64,000 bases of DNA from Microbacterium barkeri (GTDB taxonomy: Bacteria > Actinomycetota > Actinomycetes > Actinomycetales > Microbacteriaceae): contig NZ_BSEJ01000001.1 in the NCBI RefSeq assembly GCF_027921765.1, forward strand, positions 434,001 through 498,000. Direction: 5' to 3'. Shown here piece by piece: positions 47,065 through 54,778 of this stretch. Position 1 is the stretch's first letter. The number at the start of each line of letters is the position of its first letter. The notes beneath the pieces are model-generated. The model saw only the letters and a list, made by a program, of their open reading frames with translations. It was not told where the DNA came from and made no database searches. The translations under genes and the position numbers were made by a program.

Positions 47065-47661
47065 TCAGGCCGCGCGCTGCACGCGAGCGAGGAAGCGGCG
47101 GTGCAGCCGCTCCTCCCCCGAGACCTCCGGGTGGAAGGAGATGCCGAGGAGGCCATCCTGCTCCACCGCGACCACGCGGCCGTCCGGGAGCGCAGCGATC
47201 GCCTCGGCGTGCGCGCCGACCTGCTCGACCACCGGCGCGCGGATGAACGTCGCGTGCACGGGAGGGGCGCCGAGGACCGGCGTCGACAGCTCCGTCTCGA
47301 ACGACTCGACCTGTCCGCCGAACGCGTTCCTGCGCACGGTGACGTCGAGCCCGCCGAACGTCTGCTGACCCTCGATGCCGTCGCTGATCCGGTCGGCGAG
47401 CAGGATGAGCCCCGCGCACGTCCCGAATGCGGGCATCCCCGTGCGGATGGCCGCCACGAGGGGCTCGCGGACGTCGAAGGCGCGCGCGAGCTTGTCGATC
47501 ACGCTCGACTCTCCACCGGGGAGGACGATGCCGTCGATCTCGTCGAGCTGCTCTGGCCGACGCACGCGCACGACGTGCGCGCCGAGGTGCTCGAGCACGG
47601 CGACGTGCTCGCGCACATCCCCCTGCAGCGCGAGCACCCCGACGCGCGGTGCGGCGGGCAC
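47065..47661 (-). CDS. pdxT: PLP synthase glutaminase subunit PdxT
   Basis: Releases ammonia from glutamine for PdxS. The 198-residue class I amidotransferase has the start VGVLALQGDVREH, the nucleophile Cys in GTCAGLILLA, and the His-x-Glu pair in FHPEVSGE; LPGGESS is the oxyanion strand. The GTG at 47661 is 2 nt after the pdxS stop, so the genes are coupled. Confidence 0.95.
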   Translation of the reverse strand: MPAAPRVGVLALQGDVREHVAVLEHLGAHVVRVRRPEQLDEIDGIVLPGGESSVIDKLARAFDVREPLVAAIRTGMPAFGTCAGLILLADRISDGIEGQQTFGGLDVTVRRNAFGGQVESFETELSTPVLGAPPVHATFIRAPVVEQVGAHAEAIAALPDGRVVAVEQDGLLGISFHPEVSGEERLHRRFLARVQRAA

Positions 47662-47663
47662 GG

Positions 47664-48554
47664 CTACCAGCCGCGCTCGGCGAGGCGGTGCGGCGCCGGC
47701 AGGTCGGAGACGTTGATGCCGACCATGGCCTCGCCGAGGCCGCGCGACGCCTCTGCGACGACCTTGGGGTCGTCGTAGAACGTCGTGGCCTTGACGATCG
47801 CCGCCGCGCGCTTGGCCGGCTCGCCCGACTTGAAGATGCCGGAGCCGACGAAGACGCCGTCCGCGCCGAGCTGCATCATGAGGGCCGCGTCGGCGGGGGT
47901 CGCCACACCGCCGGCCGTGAAGAGCACGACCGGCAGCTTGCCCGTCTCCGCGATCTCCGCGACGAGCTCGTAGGGCGCCTGCAGCTCCTTGGCCGCGACG
48001 TAGAGCTCGTCCTTGGTCTTCGAGCGGAGCACGTTGATGTCGCTCGTGATCCGGCGGATGTGCTTGGTCGCCTCGGAGACGTCGCCCGTGCCGGCCTCGC
48101 CCTTCGAGCGGATCATCGCCGCGCCCTCGGTGATGCGGCGCAGTGCCTCGCCGAGGTTCGTCGCGCCGCACACGAACGGCACGGTGAATCCCCACTTGTC
48201 GATGTGGTTGACGTAGTCGGCCGGCGAGAGCACCTCGGACTCGTCGATGTAGTCGACGCCGAGCTCCTGCAGCACCTGCGCCTCGACGAAGTGCCCGATG
48301 CGCGCCTTCGCCATCACCGGGATCGAGACGGACGCGATGATCTCGTCGATGAGGTCGGGGTCGCTCATGCGGGCGACGCCACCCTGCGCGCGGATGTCTG
48401 CGGGCACGCGCTCGAGCGCCATGACGGCGACCGCTCCCGCGTCCTCGGCGATGCGCGCCTGCTCGGCCGTCACGACGTCCATGATGACGCCGCCCTTGAG
48501 CATCTCGGCGAGTCCGCGCTTGACGCGCCCGGTTCCAGTGGTGGCAGTGGCCAC
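47664..48554 (-). CDS. pdxS: PLP synthase subunit PdxS
   Basis: Forms PLP from ribose 5-phosphate, glyceraldehyde 3-phosphate and ammonia (DXP-independent route). The 296-residue barrel has [11 protein letters not shown], the active-site lysine regions [10 protein letters not shown] and [11 protein letters not shown], and [11 protein letters not shown] for phosphate. The GTG at 48554 has AAAGGAAG before it. It is divergent from a MocR regulator across a perfect palindrome. Confidence 0.97.
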   Translation of the reverse strand: MATATTGTGRVKRGLAEMLKGGVIMDVVTAEQARIAEDAGAVAVMALERVPADIRAQGGVARMSDPDLIDEIIASVSIPVMAKARIGHFVEAQVLQELGVDYIDESEVLSPADYVNHIDKWGFTVPFVCGATNLGEALRRITEGAAMIRSKGEAGTGDVSEATKHIRRITSDINVLRSKTKDELYVAAKELQAPYELVAEIAETGKLPVVLFTAGGVATPADAALMMQLGADGVFVGSGIFKSGEPAKRAAAIVKATTFYDDPKVVAEASRGLGEAMVGINVSDLPAPHRLAERGW

Positions 48555-48607
48555 GGTGCTTCCTTTCACGTCGTCGCCGTCCGGCGACGGTCGGGTACAT
48601 TCTGGTT

Positions 48608-48623
48608 TTTGACCTAGGTCAAA
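48608..48623. promoter_or_regulatory. Perfect 16 bp palindrome between pdxS and the MocR regulator
   Basis: TTTGACCTAGGTCAAA is a perfect inverted repeat. Each half also supplies a TTGACC -35-like hexamer, one on each strand, so a bound regulator would cover the divergent promoters. Likely PdxR-type operator. Confidence 0.6.
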
Positions 48624-48656
48624 CCGTAGCACGGTGCGGGCCGTAGACTCGGCGGA

Positions 48657-49985
48657 ATGGAACAGGGCGTCATCGAGATCACGGGCCGCTCCGCGTCGGA
48701 CATCGCCGACAGCGTGCGCGCCCTCCTCGAACGCGGCCGGCTCCGGCCCGGCGACGCCCTTCCCCCGGTCCGCTCGCTCGCCGAGCATCTCGGCGTGAAC
48801 CGCAACACCGCCGTCGCCGCGTACCGTCAGCTCGCCCAGGCGGGGATCGTCCTCACGCAGGGGCGTGCGGGCACGCGGATCGCCGACCGCTCCCCCGTCG
48901 CTCAGGAGGGCTATGCGACCGACAGCGTGCTGCGCGACGTCGGGACGGGCAATCCCGATCCCGCTCTGATCCCCGACATGTCGCACGCGCTCGCCTCGCT
49001 CGCCGGCCGCCCGGTGCTCTATGGAGAGCCCGTCATCGACCGAGAGCTCGAGGAGCGCGCCCGCGCGTGGATGAGCCAGGACCTCGCACCGGCAGGCCCT
49101 CCGCGTCTCACGATCACGAGCGGCGCCGTCGACGCGGTCGAGCGCCTCCTCGCACAGGCCCTCATGCGCGACGACGCGGTCGCCCTCGAGGACCCGTGCT
49201 TCCTCGCGAGCATCCAGACCGTCCGACTCGGCGGCTACCGCGCGGTGCCCGTGCCGGTCGACGCCGAGGGGATGACGGTCGACGGACTGCGTCACGCGCT
49301 CGAGCAGGGGGTGCGCGCGATCGTCTGCACCCCGCGCGCGCAGAACCCGACCGGTGCCGGACTGTCACCCGCGCGCGCAGCGGACCTCCGCGCCGTGCTG
49401 TCCGACCATCCGTACGTCCTCGTGATCGAGGACGACCACTTCTCTCTCCTGTCGCGCAGGCCGTACCACTCGATCATCGGCCCCGCGCACCGGCGCTGGG
49501 CGCTCGTGCGCTCGGTCTCCAAGTTCCTCGGGCCCGACATGTGCCTCGCGGTGACCGCGTCCGACCCCGAGACGGCGGACCGTCTCGCGCTGCGGCTGAG
49601 CCCCGGGACGACGTGGGTCAGTCATCTCCTCCAGCGACTGACCGTCGCGCTCCTCACCGACCCGGTCGCGCTCGCGACCTTCGAGCGCGCCGGCGCGCAC
49701 TACGCCGAGCGGAACGCGGCGTTCGCGCAGCGCCTGTCGCGCCACGGCATCGAGGTCGACGCCGGTGATGGGCTGAGCCTCTGGGTGCCGCTCCCGGCGC
49801 CGGCCCGCGCCGTCTCCGAGCAGCTCATGCGCCGCGGCTGGCTCGCGCGGACGGGTGACGACTTCGTGCTCGACGACGCCGCGACGCCGTCACACCACCT
49901 CCGTCTGACGGTGCACGGTCTCGCCGACGACGATGCCGAGGCGCTCGCCCGAGACCTTGCCGCCGCGTGCCGGGCAGCGCGCTGA
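48657..49985 (+). CDS. pdxR: MocR-family regulator of pyridoxine synthesis (PdxR type)
   Basis: A 442-residue regulator with GntR winged helix ([25 protein letters not shown]) and an aminotransferase-like domain: NPTGAGLS, and [16 protein letters not shown] with the PLP lysine. By location next to pdxS it should sense PLP and control B6 synthesis, as PdxR does in corynebacteria and listeria. A TAGACT -10 box (48644-48649) ends 7 nt before the ATG, so the transcript is probably leaderless and autoregulated through the nearby palindrome. Confidence 0.88.
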   Translation: MEQGVIEITGRSASDIADSVRALLERGRLRPGDALPPVRSLAEHLGVNRNTAVAAYRQLAQAGIVLTQGRAGTRIADRSPVAQEGYATDSVLRDVGTGNPDPALIPDMSHALASLAGRPVLYGEPVIDRELEERARAWMSQDLAPAGPPRLTITSGAVDAVERLLAQALMRDDAVALEDPCFLASIQTVRLGGYRAVPVPVDAEGMTVDGLRHALEQGVRAIVCTPRAQNPTGAGLSPARAADLRAVLSDHPYVLVIEDDHFSLLSRRPYHSIIGPAHRRWALVRSVSKFLGPDMCLAVTASDPETADRLALRLSPGTTWVSHLLQRLTVALLTDPVALATFERAGAHYAERNAAFAQRLSRHGIEVDAGDGLSLWVPLPAPARAVSEQLMRRGWLARTGDDFVLDDAATPSHHLRLTVHGLADDDAEALARDLAAACRAAR

Positions 49986-49994
49986 CCGGGGCTT

Positions 49995-50124
49995 GCGTTT
50001 CGACTCCTCGCTGGCGCTCGTCGCTCAACGACCGGGGGCGGCTCGCTGCGCTCGCTGAGTCGCGTTTCGACTCCTCGCTGGCGCTCGTCGCTCAACGACC
50101 GGGGGCGGCTCGCTGCGCTCGCTG
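49995..50124. repeat. Tandem pair of 63-nt intergenic repeats
   Basis: Two identical 63-nt direct copies (49995-50057 and 50062-50124), separated by AGTC. Each starts GCGTTTCGACTCCTCGCTGG, contains CTCAACGACC and ends CGCTGCGCTCGCTG. They fill the gap between convergent pdxR and the HIT gene. This type of sequence recurs in intergenic regions of Microbacteriaceae genomes as a REP-like element. Confidence 0.9.
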
Positions 50125-50129
50125 CGTGT

Positions 50130-50702
50130 CTAGTGGTACTCGGGCCAGGCGCCGGCGATGGCCGAGCGGACCTCGCCGAGGAGCTGCGGGAGCGCCTTCG
50201 TCTTCGCGATGATCGGGAAGAAGTTCGCGTCGCTGGCCCAGCGGGGCACCACGTGCTGGTGGAGGTGCTCCTCGACGCCCGCGCCCGCGACGTGGCCCTG
50301 GTTCATCCCGATGTTGAACCCGTCGCACCGGGACACGGAGCGGAGCACGCGCATCGCCGTCTGCGTGAGATAGGCGATCTCGGCCGTCTCGTGCGGGTCC
50401 GCCTCGTCGTACAGGCCGATGTGGCGATACGGGCACACGAGCAGGTGCCCCGAGTTGTACGGGAAGAGGTTGAGCAGCACGAAGGCGTGCTCTCCCCTGT
50501 GCACGATGAGGGCGTCCTCGTCGCTCTTGCCCGGCGCCGCGCAGAACGGGCAGCCCGTGCCGCGGTTCGCGTCCGCGCCCGCGTTGATGTACGCCATCCG
50601 GTGCGGCGTCCAGAGTCGCTGGAACGCATCGGCCGACGACGGGAAGTCAGACGACGGCTCGAGGCGCGCGAACTCCTCGCGCGCCTCGTGCTCCTCGGTC
50701 AT
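50130..50702 (-). CDS. HIT-domain nucleotide hydrolase/phosphorylase
   Basis: A 190-residue protein with the histidine triad HLHQHVVPRW and an N-terminal CPFCAAPG zinc site, as in mycobacterial Ap4A phosphorylase-like HIT proteins. It would cleave diadenosine polyphosphates or related nucleotides. The start is 1 nt after the thrS stop, so it is in the thrS operon, the usual actinobacterial order. Confidence 0.92.
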   Translation of the reverse strand: MTEEHEAREEFARLEPSSDFPSSADAFQRLWTPHRMAYINAGADANRGTGCPFCAAPGKSDEDALIVHRGEHAFVLLNLFPYNSGHLLVCPYRHIGLYDEADPHETAEIAYLTQTAMRVLRSVSRCDGFNIGMNQGHVAGAGVEEHLHQHVVPRWASDANFFPIIAKTKALPQLLGEVRSAIAGAWPEYH

Positions 50703-50703
50703 G

Positions 50704-52677
50704 TCAGAGGTCCTCGTCCGTCAGGATGAGCTTCTTCTCGGCGATCGCGCCCGTGACAAGGCGCACCGCCTCGTCGATCGGGACGCCGTTGCGCTGCGAT
50801 CCGTCACGGAAGCGGAACGACACCGTGCCGGCCGAGCGGTCCTGCTCCCCCGCGATGAGGATGAGCGGAACCTTGCCGGTCGAGTGCGTCCGGATCTTCT
50901 TCTGCATGCGGTCGTCGGACCGATCGACCTCCACGCGCACGCCCTCGACCCGCAGGCGCTGGGCGACGTCCTCGAGGTAGGGCGCGAACTCATCGGCCAC
51001 GGGCACGGCCACGACCTGCTGCGGCGCGAGCCAGACCGGGAAGTCGCCCGCGTAGTGCTCGAGGAGGATCGCGAAGAAGCGCTCGATCGAGCCGAACAGG
51101 GCTCGGTGGATCATGATCGGCCGCTGCTTCGACCCATCCGCCGCGGTGTACTCGAGGTCGAAGCGCTCCGGGAGGTTCGGGTCGACCTGGACGGTCGACA
51201 GCTGCCACACACGGCCGATCGCGTCGCGCGTCTTGAGGTCGATCTTGGGACCGTAGAACGCGGCCTCTCCGGGGACCTCGGTGAGCTTGAGCCCGCTCGC
51301 GACCGCGACATTGCGCAGCGCGTTCGTCGAGTACTCCCAGAACTCGTCCGAGCCGATCCACTTGGCCTTCTCGTCATCGCGCATCGACAGCTCGAGCTCG
51401 AAGTCGTCGAGGCCGAAGTCGCGCAGCATCGAGATGATGAACTCGAGCACCTTCGTCACCTCGGCCTCGAGCTGCTCGGGCGTCACGAAGAGGTGGGAGT
51501 CGTCCTGCGTGAAGCCGCGCACGCGCGTGAGGCCGTGCAGCGCGCCGGACAGCTCGTTGCGGTAGACCGTCCCGTTCTCCGCGAACCGCAGCGGGAGGTC
51601 GCGGTAGCTGCGCGCGCGCTCCTTGTAGATGAGGATGTGCATCGGGCAGTTCATGGGCTTCAGGTAGTAGTCCTGGCCCTGCTTCGTGATGTTGCCGTCC
51701 TCGTCGCGCTCCTCGTCCATGACGATCGGCGGGAACATCCCGTCCTTGTATGTGACGAGGTGGTTCGAGGTGAGGAACAGGTCCTCCTTCGAGATGTGCG
51801 GCGTGTAGACGTAGGTGTAGCCGCCCTCGATGTGGCGCCGACGCGCGTGCTGCTCCATCTCGCCGCGCACGATCCCTCCGCGCGGGTGCCAGACCGACAG
51901 GCCCGACCCGATCTCGTCGGGGAACGAGAAGAGGTCGAGCTCCTTGCCGAGCTTGCGGTGGTCGCGACGCGCGGCCTCGGCGAGGCGGTCCTGATAGGCC
52001 TTCAGGTCATCCTTGGTGGGCCACGCCGTGCCGTAGATGCGCTGGAGCTGCGGGTTCTTCTCGCTGCCGCGCCAGTACGCGCCCGCGACCCGCACGATGT
52101 CCCAGCCATTGCCGAGCAGGCGCGTGGAGGGCACGTGAGGGCCGCGGCAGAGGTCCTTCCACTGCGTCTCGCCGCTCTTCGCGTCGACGTTGTCGTAGAT
52201 GGTCAGCTCGCCGGCGCCGACCTCGACGCTCGCCCCCTCCGCGGCCTCCTTCTTGCCGCCCTTGAGGCCGATGAGCTCGAGCTTGAACGGCTCGTCGGCG
52301 AGCTCGGCCTGCGCCTCCTCGTCTGTGACGACCCGGCGGACGAACCGCTGGCCCTCCTTGACGATGCGCTGCATCTCCTTCTTGATCGCCTTGAGGTCGT
52401 CGGGCGTGAACGGCTCGTCGACGCCAAAGTCGTAGTAGAAGCCGTCGGCGATGAACGGGCCGATGCCGAGCTTCGCGGCGGGGTTGATCTTCTGCACCGC
52501 CTGCGCGAGCACGTGCGCGGTGGAGTGGCGCAGGATGTTCAGCCCGTCGGGGCTGTCGATCGTCACCGGCTCCGTCGTCTGCGTCTCCGCGACCTCGGCT
52601 GCGAGGTCCTTCAGCTCACCGTCGACGCGCATGGCGACGACGTTCTTCTCGGGGTACAGGTCGAATCCGGTGGTCAC
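50704..52677 (-). CDS. thrS: Threonyl-tRNA synthetase
   Basis: The 657-residue class II synthetase has a reduced TGS-like N-terminus, the editing domain with [12 protein letters not shown] and the CRGPHVPST zinc/His site, the catalytic core with [11 protein letters not shown] (zinc Cys) and [11 protein letters not shown], and the anticodon-binding domain from about 540. The GTG at 52677 is preceded by TAGGAT (52684-52689, this strand) at 6 nt, so the mRNA looks leaderless and no T-box leader is present. Confidence 0.97.
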   Translation of the reverse strand: MTTGFDLYPEKNVVAMRVDGELKDLAAEVAETQTTEPVTIDSPDGLNILRHSTAHVLAQAVQKINPAAKLGIGPFIADGFYYDFGVDEPFTPDDLKAIKKEMQRIVKEGQRFVRRVVTDEEAQAELADEPFKLELIGLKGGKKEAAEGASVEVGAGELTIYDNVDAKSGETQWKDLCRGPHVPSTRLLGNGWDIVRVAGAYWRGSEKNPQLQRIYGTAWPTKDDLKAYQDRLAEAARRDHRKLGKELDLFSFPDEIGSGLSVWHPRGGIVRGEMEQHARRRHIEGGYTYVYTPHISKEDLFLTSNHLVTYKDGMFPPIVMDEERDEDGNITKQGQDYYLKPMNCPMHILIYKERARSYRDLPLRFAENGTVYRNELSGALHGLTRVRGFTQDDSHLFVTPEQLEAEVTKVLEFIISMLRDFGLDDFELELSMRDDEKAKWIGSDEFWEYSTNALRNVAVASGLKLTEVPGEAAFYGPKIDLKTRDAIGRVWQLSTVQVDPNLPERFDLEYTAADGSKQRPIMIHRALFGSIERFFAILLEHYAGDFPVWLAPQQVVAVPVADEFAPYLEDVAQRLRVEGVRVEVDRSDDRMQKKIRTHSTGKVPLILIAGEQDRSAGTVSFRFRDGSQRNGVPIDEAVRLVTGAIAEKKLILTDEDL

Positions 52678-52739
52678 TCGACCATCCTAGTTGCGCCGCC
52701 TCCGTGGGCTCGCACCGCGTGCACCCGAGAGAACGACGA

Positions 52740-52761
52740 AACCCCCGCCGAAGCGGGGGTT
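52740..52761 (-). terminator. Terminator of the tRNA cluster
   Basis: Minus-strand AACCCCCGC-TTCG-GCGGGGGTT, a 9 bp stem with a stable UUCG loop, just after the last tRNA-Val. Confidence 0.8.
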
Positions 52762-52767
52762 CTCGGG

Positions 52768-52839
52768 TGGGCGATACTGGGATCGAACCAGTGACCTCTT
52801 CCGTGTCAGGGAAGCGCGCTACCGCTGCGCCAATCGCCC
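52768..52839 (-). tRNA. tRNA-Val (anticodon GAC), copy 1
   Basis: Acceptor GGGCGAT/ATCGCCC, anticodon stem CTTCC/GGAAG around CTGACAC, T arm ACTGG/CCAGT. CCA is not encoded. The body matches copy 2 outside the acceptor stem. Confidence 0.95.
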
Positions 52840-52875
52840 AAAGGAACAGGGCCCCACGAGGGGGCCCTGTGCGCG

Positions 52876-52948
52876 AGCGGATGACGAGACTCGAACTCGC
52901 GACCCTCACCTTGGCAAGGTGATGCGCTACCAACTGCGCTACATCCGC
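52876..52948 (-). tRNA. tRNA-Gly (anticodon GCC), copy 1
   Basis: Acceptor GCGGATG/CATCCGC, anticodon stem TCACC/GGTGA around TTGCCAA, T arm GCGAG/CTCGT. Identical to the copy at 53171-53243. Its 5' end is only 1 nt from the 3' end of the preceding tRNA-Val. Confidence 0.95.
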
Positions 52949-52949
52949 G

Positions 52950-53021
52950 TGCGCGATACTGGGATCGAACCAGTGACCTCTTCCGTGTCAGGGAAGCGCG
53001 CTACCGCTGCGCCAATCGCGC
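52950..53021 (-). tRNA. tRNA-Val (anticodon GAC), copy 2
   Basis: Acceptor GCGCGAT/ATCGCGC, same anticodon and T arms as copy 1. Position 2-71 is C-G here instead of G-C in copy 1, a compensated change. No CCA is encoded. Confidence 0.95.
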
Positions 53022-53049
53022 TCATCAAGAGCTATTCAGTTGTCGAGCG

Positions 53050-53120
53050 AGGTGGCGACGGGATTCGAACCCGTGTAAACGGCTTTGCAGGCCGGTGCCT
53101 CGCCTCTCGGCCACGCCACC
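53050..53120 (-). tRNA. tRNA-Cys (anticodon GCA)
   Basis: Acceptor GGTGGCG/CGCCACC, anticodon loop CTGCAAA, T arm with TTCGAAT. The outer anticodon-stem pair 27-43 is C-T, a mismatch. Confidence 0.94.
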
Positions 53121-53170
53121 GCGGGGATCGAACCCACGTGCCTGGATCCCTTTCGGAACCCCTGCACTCG

Positions 53171-53243
53171 AGCGGATGACGAGACTCGAACTCGCGACCC
53201 TCACCTTGGCAAGGTGATGCGCTACCAACTGCGCTACATCCGC
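53171..53243 (-). tRNA. tRNA-Gly (anticodon GCC), copy 2
   Basis: Same cloverleaf as the copy at 52876-52948. It is the first gene of the minus-strand cluster Gly-Cys-Val-Gly-Val. Confidence 0.95.
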
Positions 53244-53440
53244 ATTTCGCCCCCGGAGTCTCGCTCCGGGCACTTGCACCACTTTAGCCCACGTTCCACG
53301 ACCGGCCAAACCACGACCCGGATCCGGGCGTGTCACCGACTGTTCACGTGCGACACGCGAGACGGGCGATCCGGTTCGCCTGCGCCGAGCCGATCCGGTA
53401 TGCTCGACACCTGTGCCGCCGAGGCACGACAACTCCACAT

Positions 53441-53516
53441 GGGCGATTGGCGCAGTTGGTAGCGCGCTTCCTTCACACGGAAGAGGTCATCAGTTCGAGT
53501 CTGGTATCGCCCACCA
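53441..53516 (+). tRNA. tRNA-Val (anticodon CAC)
   Basis: Acceptor GGGCGAT/ATCGCCC, anticodon stem CTTCC/GGAAG around TTCACAC, encoded CCA at 53514-53516. It is transcribed away from the minus-strand tRNA cluster. Confidence 0.95.
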
Positions 53517-53519
53517 TGA

Positions 53520-53546
53520 GAAGCCCCCGGTCCCGCCGGGGGCTTC
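53520..53546 (+). terminator. Terminator after tRNA-Val(CAC)
   Basis: GAAGCCCCCGG pairs with CCGGGGGCTTC (11 bp, TCCCG loop), followed by a T/C-rich run. Confidence 0.82.
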
Positions 53547-53628
53547 GTCTTCTTCCCCGCCCGCGCGGTACGCGAGCAGGGCCGCGCGGTGACCGGCATC
53601 GCATGAGAGACCATTGCCCTCCCTCCGG

Positions 53629-53933
53629 AGCTTCCGGCCGCCGCTGAGCATCGACTACGGCGAGCGGCTCGTGATCGGCGACCGCACGTTCATCAACGCG
53701 GACTTCCTCGTCGTCGGAGGCGGGCTCGTGACGATCGGCAGCAGGGTGTGGCTCGGAGGCTCCGTCACGAACACCCCTGGCGACACGATCGGGGACGACG
53801 CCATCGTCGGGGGCGGGATCCGTCGTCCCCCGCGATATCCCCGCCGGCGTCGTCGCCGTCGGGAATCCGTGTCGCCCGGTTCGCGAGATCACGACCGCCC
53901 GGCGTGCGCCCGGCTCAGCTCAGGAGACGGCCG
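53629..53933 (+). pseudogene. Remnant of a maltose/galactoside O-acetyltransferase (LbH family)
   Basis: The first frame reads FRPPLSIDYGERLVIGDRTF, the typical middle of Maa/LacA proteins, then VTIGSRVWLGGSV and TIGDDAIVGGG. The final motif SVVPRDIPAGVVAVGNPCRP continues in the next frame after a one-base shift near 53811-53817 (GGGCGGG). About 60 N-terminal residues are missing. Between VTIG and VWLGG roughly 40 residues, including the catalytic His region, are deleted. With truncation, deletion and frameshift the gene cannot be functional. Confidence 0.8.
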
Positions 53934-54126
53934 ATGCGCTGTCATGACTGCGACGCCGTCGGCGTCGAGAACCTGGCACTCGCAGTCTGCACCGAATGCG
54001 GCGCCGGCCTGTGCTCGGCCCACGCGCGCGAGCTCACCACCGAGGTGCAGACCTGACCCTGGGAACCCGACGGCGCGCCGGCTCCGGTGCGGCGCGTGCG
54101 CCTACGCCCCCGTGCGCCAGCCGTAG
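53934..54126 (+). pseudogene. DUF2180-like small zinc protein, frameshifted
   Basis: A frame from the ATG at 53934 (GGAG eight bases upstream) encodes MRCHDCDAVG and AVCTECGAGLCSAHAR, the CxxC-CxxC-CxxH zinc pattern of DUF2180 proteins, and stops after 40 residues. The usual C-terminal part, GNPTARRLRCGACA, follows in another frame up to 54126. So it is either a one-base frameshift or a genuinely shorter protein. It overlaps the convergent next gene. Confidence 0.6.
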
Positions 54127-54698
54127 CGGCGCACGAGCTCCTGAGCGACGCGCTCGAACCGTCGACGGTCGAGCTCTGCCGCCTCGCGCCGCATCCCGGC
54201 GACGTGGACGCTGTAGAGCTGGTCGAGGTCGACCCACGACTCGCGGCCCTGGGCATCCCACTCCCCGGAACCGATCGAGACGTACTCCCGGTCGCCGTCA
54301 TGAGACTTGCTCGTGAGCTTCACGGCGTACGAGCGATCGGACGTGTGCCGGCCGATCACGAGGACGGGCCGATCCTTCCCGCGCCCGTCGTTCTCGGCGT
54401 ACGGCACCCAGGTCCAGATGATCTCGCCGCCGTCGGGTGCCCCGTCGCGGTCGGGCGCATAGGTCAGGACGAGGTCGCGAACCGCGCGAGGGTCCACCTC
54501 CACGGTGTCCGCACCCGAGTGCGCGTCCGACGCCGCATGCGGGACCTCGCGCACCGTATCGCGCGCGGGGCGCGGCGCGGACGGAGCCCGGTCGGGGGCG
54601 GCCGCGCGGGTGCGCTCCTTCCGCCGGGGCCTGGTCGCCTGCGCGAGGACGTCGAGCGCGATGCCCGCGAGCGCCCCGAGGAATCCCTGTCTTGCCAC
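54102..54698 (-). CDS. PemK/MazF-like protein, no antitoxin neighbour
   Basis: A 198-residue protein. The N-terminal 80 residues are a basic, disordered region after a short hydrophobic start. The rest matches the PemK/MazF-like style of actinobacteria: GEIIWTWVPYAENDGRGKDRPVLVIG, with the RPVLVI strand typical of the fold, then the C-terminal helix. MazF proteins are endoribonucleases, but this branch may have lost that activity. No small antitoxin frame lies up- or downstream. The GTG at 54698 is 6 nt after a TAGGGT box (54705-54710), so it is probably leaderless. Confidence 0.75.
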   Translation of the reverse strand: MARQGFLGALAGIALDVLAQATRPRRKERTRAAAPDRAPSAPRPARDTVREVPHAASDAHSGADTVEVDPRAVRDLVLTYAPDRDGAPDGGEIIWTWVPYAENDGRGKDRPVLVIGRHTSDRSYAVKLTSKSHDGDREYVSIGSGEWDAQGRESWVDLDQLYSVHVAGMRREAAELDRRRFERVAQELVRRYGWRTGA

Positions 54699-54726
54699 GC
54701 GGTCACCCTACCGGCTCCCGCACGCG

Positions 54727-54760
54727 AGGACGCCCCCGGCCGCTCGGCCGGGGGCGTCCT
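54727..54760 (-). terminator. Terminator after amt
   Basis: A 15 bp stem AGGACGCCCCCGGCC with its complement and GCTC loop, 18 nt after the amt stop. Confidence 0.88.
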
Positions 54761-54778
54761 GGGTCCGTGGTCGGAGGC

